Below, piece after piece: positions 1 to 6,132 of a DNA stretch of 6,132 bases. The first letter of the stretch is position 1; every line of letters begins with the position of its first letter. The stretch is from Pseudomonadota bacterium. Lineage in GTDB: Bacteria; Pseudomonadota; Gammaproteobacteria; Burkholderiales; Casimicrobiaceae. The notes beneath the pieces are model-generated. The model made no database searches, was not told where the DNA came from, and was given only the letters and a program-made list of their open reading frames with translations. The stretch covers positions 1 through 6,132 of the forward strand of contig JAKLIE010000128.1 in the NCBI GenBank assembly GCA_022709775.1, written 5' to 3'. The translations under genes and the position numbers were made by a program.

Positions 1-1
1 C

Positions 2-769
2 TTCGTCTCGGTCAACACCGACCTGATCTACGGCCTGCCGAAGCAGACGGTGGAGGGCTTCTCGACGACGCTCGACCGCGTGATCGCCCTCTCGCCGGAC
101 CGCATCGCGCTCTACAGCTACGCGCACGTGCCGCACCTGTTCAAGCCGCAGCGCCGGATCCTGCTCGAGGAACTGCCGCCGCCGGCGGACAAGCTCGCGA
201 TCCTCGCGCTCGCGATCGAGAAGCTCGGCGCGGCGGGCTACGTCTACATCGGGATGGATCACTTCGCCAGGCCCGGCGACGAGCTCGCCCGCGCGCAAGC
301 CGGGCGGAAGCTCCACCGCAACTTCCAGGGTTACTCGACGAAGCCGGACTGCGACCTGCTCGCGTTCGGCATCTCGGCGATCGGCAAGGTCGGCCGAACC
401 TACGTGCAGAACGTGCGTACGCTCGACGAGTACTACGACCGGCTCGACGCGCGCGCGCTGCCGGCGTTCCGCGGCTACCTGCTGACCGACGACGACATCG
501 TCCGGCGCGACGCGATCAGCCGGCTCATGTGCGACTTCGACCTGCCGATCCCCGAGTTCGAGGCGCGGCACGGCGTCGTGTTCCACCGCGCGTTCGCCGC
601 CGAGCTCCTCGCCCTCGCACCGCTCGCGGCGGACGGACTCGTCGAGATCTCGCCGGCGCTGATCCGCGTCACCGAGCGCGGGCGCCTGCTCGTGCGCACC
701 GTCGCGATGGTGTTCGACCGGCACCTGCGCGAGGCGCGGGCGGCGGCGAGGTACTCGCGCGTGATCTGA
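2..769 (+). CDS. hemN: Oxygen-independent coproporphyrinogen III dehydrogenase HemN, C-terminal part (5' end outside window)
   Basis: Radical-SAM enzyme of haem synthesis in the cytoplasm. It decarboxylates coproporphyrinogen III to protoporphyrinogen IX without O2. The reading frame is open from base 2 and gives 255 residues before TGA at 767-769, against about 455 for the whole protein, so roughly the N-terminal 200 residues are missing. The CxxxCxxC iron-sulfur motif lies in that missing part and cannot be checked. Visible hallmarks are DLIYGLPKQT (residues 7-16 of the fragment), SYAHVPHLF (about 39-47), IGMDHFARPGDELA (83-96), LHRNFQGYST (104-113) and the C-terminal SRVI. All match the classical long HemN family rather than the shorter HemW-like proteins. 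The GTG at base 50 is internal and is not the start. The gene converges on boxA with 43 bases between the stops. Genomic context gives no functional link to benzoate beyond possible low-oxygen life. Confidence 0.95.
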   Translation, partial: FVSVNTDLIYGLPKQTVEGFSTTLDRVIALSPDRIALYSYAHVPHLFKPQRRILLEELPPPADKLAILALAIEKLGAAGYVYIGMDHFARPGDELARAQAGRKLHRNFQGYSTKPDCDLLAFGISAIGKVGRTYVQNVRTLDEYYDRLDARALPAFRGYLLTDDDIVRRDAISRLMCDFDLPIPEFEARHGVVFHRAFAAELLALAPLAADGLVEISPALIRVTERGRLLVRTVAMVFDRHLREARAAARYSRVI

Positions 770-812
770 CGGGAACCCCGGGGCCGCCGCGCGCCCGGCG
801 TGTCGAGTCCGG

Positions 813-2042
813 TCAGTACGTCTCCAGGTGGTAGCGCCCCTGCCCGCGCAGGGCGGGCAGCATCGCGTCCCAGTCGAGGCCCTGCTGGCGGCACGCGTCG
901 GCGAGCGCCTGCGCGACGCCTTCCTCCATTCCCTTGAGCCCGCAGATGTAGACGAAGGTGTTCGGGTCGGCGACGAGTCTCGCGACGTCGGCCGCGCGCT
1001 CCCGGATGCGGTCCTGCACGTAGCGCTTCGGCTCGCTGGGCACGCGCGAGAACGCGAAGTTGATGTCGATGAAGTCCCTGGGCAGCTTCATGAGCGGCCC
1101 GAAGTAGGGCAGCTCCTCGGGCGCTCGCGCCCCGAAGAACAGCATCAGATTCCCGCCTTCCCTGAGCGGGATCCGCCGGCGCCGGCGCTCGGTCATCGCG
1201 CGCATCGGCGCGGAGCCGGTGCCGGTGCACACCATGAGCAGGTTCGCGCCCGGGTGGTTGGGCATCAGGAAGCTCGCGCCGTAGGGGCCGATAACGTTCA
1301 CCGTGTCGCCCTTCGCGAGGTCGCACAGGAAGTTCGAGGCGACTCCCGTCACGGGCCGGCCCTCGTGGTCCAGCGTGACGCGCTTCACGGTGAGCGCGAG
1401 GTTGTTGTAGCGGGGGCGCTCGCCTTCGCGAGGGCTCGCGACCGAGTAGAGGCGCGGATGGTGCGGCCGCCCCTGCGCGTCGGTGCCGGGCGGAAGGATT
1501 CCTATCGTCTGGCCCTCGAGCACCGGGAACGCGGCCTGCCCGAAGTCGAGGACGATGTGCCGGATGTCGGACGACGCGCCCTCGCCGGTCAGCCGGAAGT
1601 TCCCGCTGACCGTCGCGACGGCGGGCCTCGCGACCGAATACAGGTTGACGTAGGGATGCGCGGCCGACCACGGCGGCGGCGAGGCGCCGCCCTGTCCGGC
1701 CGACGCCATCGCGACGATGCGCTCGACCTCGGGCGGAAGCTCGCTTCCGCCCTCCGCCCCCGCGAGTTCGCGCTGCGGCGGCAGCGACTCCCACTTGAGC
1801 TGTTCCTCGATCGGGTACATCTCCGCCCTGGCGACCTGCCGCCAGCTGTCGATGGCTCCCGTCGGGCACGGCGCGATGCACACGTTGCAGTTGTCGCACT
1901 TGCCCGGGTCGACGACGTAGTTGCGATCGTCGTGCGTGATCGCGTCGATCGGGCAACTCTCCTCGCAGGTGTTGCACCGGATGCATATCTCCGGGTCGAT
2001 CAGGTGCTGGCGGACGACGTCGGTGGCGACGGGCTCGGACAT
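813..2042 (-). CDS. boxA: Benzoyl-CoA 2,3-epoxidase reductase subunit BoxA (ferredoxin / NADPH-flavin reductase)
   Basis: Cytoplasmic electron-transfer partner of the diiron oxygenase BoxB. It takes electrons from NADPH through FAD and two [4Fe-4S] clusters to drive epoxidation of benzoyl-CoA. The protein has 409 residues, close to the usual length. The N-terminal ferredoxin part has two full CxxCxxCxxxCP motifs: C20-C23-C26-C30 and C49-C52-C55-C59. A linker of about 70 residues leads to a ferredoxin-NADP reductase fold with the FAD-binding RLYSVAS (197-203), the nucleotide-binding GTGSAPMRA (274-282), YICGLKGME (365-373) and the terminal aromatic residue (Y409) typical of FNR. ATG at 2042 is chosen because the N-terminus (MSEPVATD, then [11 protein letters not shown]) looks like other BoxA proteins. 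No Shine-Dalgarno is visible before it. It is the last gene of the boxC-boxB-boxA series, 240 bases after boxB. Loop lengths around residues 283-297 may be slightly short for the family; this was judged by eye only. Confidence 0.95.
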   Translation of the reverse strand: MSEPVATDVVRQHLIDPEICIRCNTCEESCPIDAITHDDRNYVVDPGKCDNCNVCIAPCPTGAIDSWRQVARAEMYPIEEQLKWESLPPQRELAGAEGGSELPPEVERIVAMASAGQGGASPPPWSAAHPYVNLYSVARPAVATVSGNFRLTGEGASSDIRHIVLDFGQAAFPVLEGQTIGILPPGTDAQGRPHHPRLYSVASPREGERPRYNNLALTVKRVTLDHEGRPVTGVASNFLCDLAKGDTVNVIGPYGASFLMPNHPGANLLMVCTGTGSAPMRAMTERRRRRIPLREGGNLMLFFGARAPEELPYFGPLMKLPRDFIDINFAFSRVPSEPKRYVQDRIRERAADVARLVADPNTFVYICGLKGMEEGVAQALADACRQQGLDWDAMLPALRGQGRYHLETY

Positions 2043-2072
2043 GGCGCGATCGTGAACGTGGTGAAATCAGCC

Positions 2073-2138
<66 letters not shown>

Positions 2139-2143
2139 CGACG

Positions 2144-2279
2144 GGCCGCCCCGAGGTCGCCGTGCCCCCTCGGGGGGAAGCGCGCCTTGCGCGCTTCGGG
2201 GGGATCACACCGGCCGCCCCGAGGTCGCCGTGCCCCCTCGGGGGGAAGCGCGCCTTGCGCGCTTCGGGGGGATCACACC
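2144..2279. repeat. Exact tandem duplication of a 68-bp hairpin-forming element between boxB and boxA
   Basis: Bases 2144-2211 and 2212-2279 are identical at all 68 positions; the base before (2143) and the base after (2280) break the match. Each copy holds a 9-bp perfect stem, GAAGCGCGC and GCGCGCTTC around a 3-base loop (2177-2197 and 2245-2265), flanked by C and G runs. It also holds an inverted repeat CCCCGAGG / CCTCGGGG (2149-2156 with 2168-2175, and +68). These pairings share bases, so alternative folds are possible. There is no T-run, so this is not a typical intrinsic terminator. It looks like an intergenic palindromic repeat of the kind scattered through GC-rich betaproteobacterial genomes. 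A role in uncoupling boxA from boxB expression is only inference. Confidence 0.93.
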
Positions 2280-2282
2280 CTT

Positions 2283-3707
2283 TCAGCCGAACCGGACGTA
2301 CTCGAACTCGACCGGCTGGTTGTTGATGCCGCGCGCGGGCGGCGCGATCCAGCCCGCGAACCTGCCGGGCTCGGTCACGCGTCCCATCAGCGACGAGACG
2401 AACGCGCGGTCCTCGGCCGACGGCAGCCACGCGCGCTCGTGCTTCGCCCACGTGGCGTCGTCGACGACGTTGCCGCTCGGGTCGACGTGAACGGCGGCGA
2501 GCGGGCCGATCTTGCGGTGGAATGCCTTGTGCGGCACGGAGAGCCGAACCGGGATGCCTGCCTTCTCGATGATCCTGTTCCAGCGCTCGACGCCGGCGGC
2601 CGCGTCCTTGATGTAGTCGTCGCGCAGCTTCTCGTTCAGCGCGTTGAGCGCCGGCACCTCGACCGACACGAGGCGGCCGTCGCGCACCTCGAGGACCGGG
2701 TAGGTCGCGCCGACGAGCCTGTGGTCGTCGCCGATCTTCGTCTCGTCGAAGCGTCCCTTGAGGCCGGTCGTGTAGAACGTCGCGGCGTTGGACGACACGT
2801 CGGCGCCGAACAGGTCCATCGTCACCGAGAAGTGGAAGTTCAGGTAGCGCTGGATCGTCGGCAGGTCGATGGCGCCGGCGGCGCGGACCCTCGCCGGGTC
2901 GTCCGTCCCGAGCTGGTTCATCACCTCGCAGGTGCGCTGGATCACGCGGCCCACGCCGGACTCGCCGACGAACATGTGGTGCGCCTCCTCGGTCAGCATG
3001 AACCGGCAGGTGCGCGCCAGCGGGTCGAAGCCCGATTCCGCGAGCGAGGCGAGCTGGTACTTGCCGTCGCGGTCGGTGAAGTAGGTGAACATGAAGAACG
3101 ACAGCCAGTCGGGCGTCTTCTCGTTGAACGCGCCGAGGATGCGCGGGTTGTCCGCGTCCCCGGAGCGCCGCTCCAGCAGCGCCTCGGCCTCCTCGCGCCC
3201 GTCGCGGCCGAAGTGGGCCTGCAGCAGGTAGACCATCGCCCACAGGTGCCGGCCTTCCTCGACGTTCACCTGGAACAGGTTGCGGAGGTCGTAGAGCGAC
3301 GGCGCCGTGAGCCCGAGGTGGCGCTGCTGCTCGACCGACGCGGGCTCGGTGTCGCCCTGCGTGACGATGAGCCGCCGCAGGTTCGAACGGTACTCGCCCG
3401 GCACCTCCTGCCACGCGGCCTCGCCCTTGTGCGCGCCGAAGTTCACCGTGCGTCCCTGCTCCGCCGGCGCGAGGAAGATGCCCCATCGGTAGTCGGGCAT
3501 CTTCACGTAGTCGAAGTGCGCCCAGCCCTTCGGGTCGACGCTGACCGCCGTGCGCAGGTAGACGTCGAAGCTCTTCGAGCCTTCGGGGCCCATGTCGGCC
3601 CACCACGACTGGAACTCGGGCTGCCACTGCTCGAGCGCGCGCTGCAGCGTGCGGTTCTCGGCGAGGCCGACGTTGTTGGGGATCTTCTCGCCGTAGTCGA
3701 TGGTCAT
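2283..3707 (-). CDS. boxB: Benzoyl-CoA 2,3-epoxidase oxygenase subunit BoxB
   Basis: Diiron oxygenase that inserts one atom of O2 into benzoyl-CoA to give 2,3-epoxybenzoyl-CoA, with electrons supplied by BoxA. It is cytoplasmic. The protein has 474 residues, the normal length, from MTIDYGEKIPNN to EYVRFG. The diiron ligands expected from the characterised Azoarcus evansii enzyme (recalled as E120, E150, H153, D211, E240, H243) all have counterparts one residue later: E121, E151 and H154 in EEGRH, D212 in TDRDGKY, and E241 and H244 in TEEAHHMF. The protein should therefore be active. ATG at 3707 is chosen by family N-terminus and by GGAAG at 3714-3718, 6 bases upstream. The frame stays open far upstream inside boxC, so an upstream stop cannot set the start. 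It lies 32 bases after boxC and is almost surely cotranscribed with it. Confidence 0.97.
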   Translation of the reverse strand: MTIDYGEKIPNNVGLAENRTLQRALEQWQPEFQSWWADMGPEGSKSFDVYLRTAVSVDPKGWAHFDYVKMPDYRWGIFLAPAEQGRTVNFGAHKGEAAWQEVPGEYRSNLRRLIVTQGDTEPASVEQQRHLGLTAPSLYDLRNLFQVNVEEGRHLWAMVYLLQAHFGRDGREEAEALLERRSGDADNPRILGAFNEKTPDWLSFFMFTYFTDRDGKYQLASLAESGFDPLARTCRFMLTEEAHHMFVGESGVGRVIQRTCEVMNQLGTDDPARVRAAGAIDLPTIQRYLNFHFSVTMDLFGADVSSNAATFYTTGLKGRFDETKIGDDHRLVGATYPVLEVRDGRLVSVEVPALNALNEKLRDDYIKDAAAGVERWNRIIEKAGIPVRLSVPHKAFHRKIGPLAAVHVDPSGNVVDDATWAKHERAWLPSAEDRAFVSSLMGRVTEPGRFAGWIAPPARGINNQPVEFEYVRFG

Positions 3708-3713
3708 CGTCGT

Positions 3714-3718
3714 CTTCC
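3714..3718 (-). promoter_or_regulatory. Ribosome binding site of boxB
   Basis: GGAAG on the - strand, 6 bases before ATG at 3707. It matters because the boxB frame is open upstream, so this motif together with the family N-terminus decides the start. Confidence 0.6.
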
Positions 3719-3739
3719 GTTGGGGTCCTGGGGCGGGAG

Positions 3740-5398
<1,659 letters not shown>

Positions 5399-5404
5399 GA
5401 TTCG

Positions 5405-5411
5405 CTCCTCC
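5405..5411 (-). promoter_or_regulatory. Strong ribosome binding site of boxC
   Basis: GGAGGAG on the - strand, 6 bases before the GTG start at 5398. It is a near-ideal Shine-Dalgarno and fixes a non-ATG start. It is much stronger than the site before boxB and contrasts with boxA, where none is seen. Confidence 0.85.
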
Positions 5412-5454
5412 GGATGGGTAAGATAGTGCTTGTTATCAGGCCAGAAAGAGGAAG

Positions 5455-5482
5455 AGTATTGCAGGTCTCAAACGTTCGTCAA
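5455..5482 (-). promoter_or_regulatory. Predicted sigma-70 promoter of the boxCBA operon
   Basis: On the - strand, TTGACG (5482-5477; matches TTGACA at 5 of 6) is followed after 16 bases by AATACT (5460-5455; 4 of 6 to TATAAT). TGC directly precedes the -10 box, giving an extended -10. Transcription would start near 5448, leaving a leader of about 50 bases before the boxC GTG, with the Shine-Dalgarno inside it. The local sequence is clearly more AT-rich than its surroundings. This is a prediction from sequence only. Confidence 0.6.
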
Positions 5483-5495
5483 GCAGTTTCTTGCA
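5460..5495 (-). promoter_or_regulatory. Candidate BoxR/BzdR operator overlapping the boxC promoter
   Basis: Three half-sites on the - strand: TGCA (5495-5492), TGCT (5485-5482) and TGCA (5463-5460), with starts 10 and 22 bases apart, close to one and two helical turns. The first pair, TGCA-N6-TGCT, is one base off the TGCA-N6-TGCA pattern recalled for BzdR of Azoarcus sp. CIB. The second site abuts the -35 box and the third overlaps the -10 box, as suits a repressor. A CAAG-N6-CTTG inverted repeat (5493-5480) lies over the same bases. Binding by the adjacent boxR product is inference. Confidence 0.45.
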
Positions 5496-5520
5496 TGTTC
5501 GGGGCCGGGTAAGCGCTCGG

Positions 5521-5576
5521 CCCGATCCCGACCCAGACCCGGAGCCAGGCCCGGAGCCAGACCCGGGTCCGGGTCC
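5521..5576. repeat. Degenerate hexamer tract, consensus CCNGRN, nine units
   Basis: On the + strand the bases fall into units CCCGAT, CCCGAC, CCAGAC, CCGGAG, CCAGGC, CCGGAG, CCAGAC, CCGGGT, CCGGGT and a trailing CC, all in a six-base register. A 12-mer is nearly duplicated at 5539-5550 and 5551-5562, differing at one base. It lies between the boxR stop and the boxC promoter. It is a second hexamer array next to this operon, unrelated in sequence to the GGCAAC array before boxA. No function is evident. Confidence 0.75.
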
Positions 5577-5589
5577 ATCTCCAGCTTTC

Positions 5590-5605
5590 GATCGGGATCC
5601 CGATC
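5590..5605. repeat. 16-bp perfect palindrome downstream of boxR
   Basis: GATCGGGATCCCGATC is its own reverse complement over all 16 bases and starts 24 bases past the boxR stop on the - strand. With no central loop it folds poorly as RNA unless the middle bases open, and no T-run follows. It could be a protein-binding site, a weak transcript-end structure or chance in GC-rich DNA. Confidence 0.7.
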
Positions 5606-5629
5606 TCGCGTTCTTCGCCGCCCTGTCTG

Positions 5630-6132
5630 TCATGCCGGTACCGCCGCCAGGACGGCTTCGAGGCGCTCGAACGTCGCCTCAAGCGGCTGTCGGCTCGTGT
5701 CGACGCGCAGGTCAGCCTTGGCATAGAACGGCGAGCGGTCAGCCAAGATCGCCTCCAGGTCCTGCATCGCGGCGGTGTTGTCGGCCATCGGCCGCATGTC
5801 CCCCTGGGCGCGGACCCGTGCCATGTGGTCGCCCGGGTCGGCCTGCAGCCAGACGGTGGTGCAGTGGGACAGCAGCAGATGCAGGGTGCCCGGATCGGAG
5901 ACGAGGCCGCCCGGCGTCGCGATGACGGCGCGGTCGTGGCTGGCCAGGACCTTTTCGAGCGCGCGTCGTTCATGGCGGCGATAGGACTCCTGGCCATAGA
6001 GGGCGTGGATCTCCGAGACACTGCAACCGGCCAGTCGCTCGATCTCGGCACTCAGTTCTATGAAGGGCAGGTCGCGGGCCTGGGCCAGTCGCCGGCCCAG
6101 CGTGGACTTGCCGGCCCCGCGCAGGCCGATCA
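5630..6132 (-). CDS. boxR: BoxR/BzdR-type benzoyl-CoA-responsive transcriptional regulator, C-terminal shikimate-kinase-like domain (5' end outside window)
   Basis: Regulators of this family join an N-terminal XRE-type helix-turn-helix DNA-binding domain to a C-terminal domain resembling shikimate kinase, which senses benzoyl-CoA and relieves repression of box/bzd genes. Only the second domain is visible: 167 residues from IGLRGAGKST (Walker A loop) to VLAAVPA before TGA at 5632-5630. After the P-loop come FIELSAEIERLAGCSVSEI, LYGQESYRRHERRAL, VIATPGGLVSD, TVWLQADPGDHMARV and QGDMRPMADN. These are characteristic of BoxR/BzdR rather than of plain AroK. The same-strand position just upstream of boxC strengthens the call. 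An aroK gene is the main alternative, and the missing N-terminus would settle it. Leucine is mostly CTG and alanine mostly GCC. By eye this differs slightly from boxCBA, where CTC and GCG are common. Confidence 0.86.
   Translation of the reverse strand, partial: IGLRGAGKSTLGRRLAQARDLPFIELSAEIERLAGCSVSEIHALYGQESYRRHERRALEKVLASHDRAVIATPGGLVSDPGTLHLLLSHCTTVWLQADPGDHMARVRAQGDMRPMADNTAAMQDLEAILADRSPFYAKADLRVDTSRQPLEATFERLEAVLAAVPA

Noticed and set aside
778..798. Small inverted repeat CCGGG / CCCGG between hemN and boxA as a shared terminator
   Set aside because: Only a 5-bp stem with an 11-base loop and no T-run on either side; expected by chance in such GC-rich sequence.
2144..2279. The tandem hairpin elements as a CRISPR array or as an insertion sequence
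   Set aside because: The two copies abut directly with no spacers, and there is no transposase or target-site duplication. An intergenic palindromic repeat is the simpler reading.
5436..5633. 65-codon frame on the - strand starting with ATG that overlaps the boxR stop (ATGA)
   Set aside because: It mostly encodes Gly/Ser/Pro from the degenerate hexamer tract and then runs through the likely promoter and operator of boxC. No ribosome binding site or family resemblance is seen.
5491..5925. + strand open frame with a Pro-Asp/Pro-Glu repeat peptide
   Set aside because: The repeat peptide is the translation of the CCNGRN hexamer tract and the rest is antisense to boxR; no supporting start signal or domain.

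Overview
The window is GC-rich DNA with third-position G/C coding, and most likely comes from a benzoate-degrading proteobacterium, probably a betaproteobacterium of the Burkholderiales/Rhodocyclales type. This rests on the gene content (a box cluster with a BoxR/BzdR-type regulator), the protein motifs and the style of the intergenic hairpin repeats. No marker in the window fixes the taxon.

Layout: on the + strand, bases 2-769 hold the C-terminal half of hemN (oxygen-independent coproporphyrinogen III dehydrogenase). After a 43-base convergent gap, everything else lies on the - strand. Read in its own 5'->3' direction the order is: the C-terminal shikimate-kinase-like domain of a boxR/bzdR regulator (6132-5630, its N-terminus off the window); a 231-base spacer with a 16-bp palindrome, a degenerate hexamer tract, a likely promoter/operator and a strong Shine-Dalgarno; boxC (5398-3740); a 32-base gap; boxB (3707-2283); a 240-base gap with an exact 68-bp tandem duplication and a GGCAAC hexamer array; and boxA (2042-813).

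Function: BoxA (NADPH-dependent ferredoxin reductase) passes electrons to BoxB (diiron oxygenase), which epoxidises benzoyl-CoA to 2,3-epoxybenzoyl-CoA. BoxC then opens the ring by hydrolysis, giving 3,4-dehydroadipyl-CoA semialdehyde and formate. BoxR-type proteins repress such operons until benzoyl-CoA binds their kinase-like domain. The benzoate-CoA ligase and the BoxD aldehyde dehydrogenase of the pathway are not in the window.

The gene set is a known pathway, and I see no evidence of a new system. The parts worth a second look are non-coding: the duplicated hairpin element and hexamer array inside the operon between boxB and boxA, the lack of a visible ribosome binding site for boxA, and a phased set of TGC(A/T) half-sites around the boxC promoter that fits a BoxR/BzdR operator.
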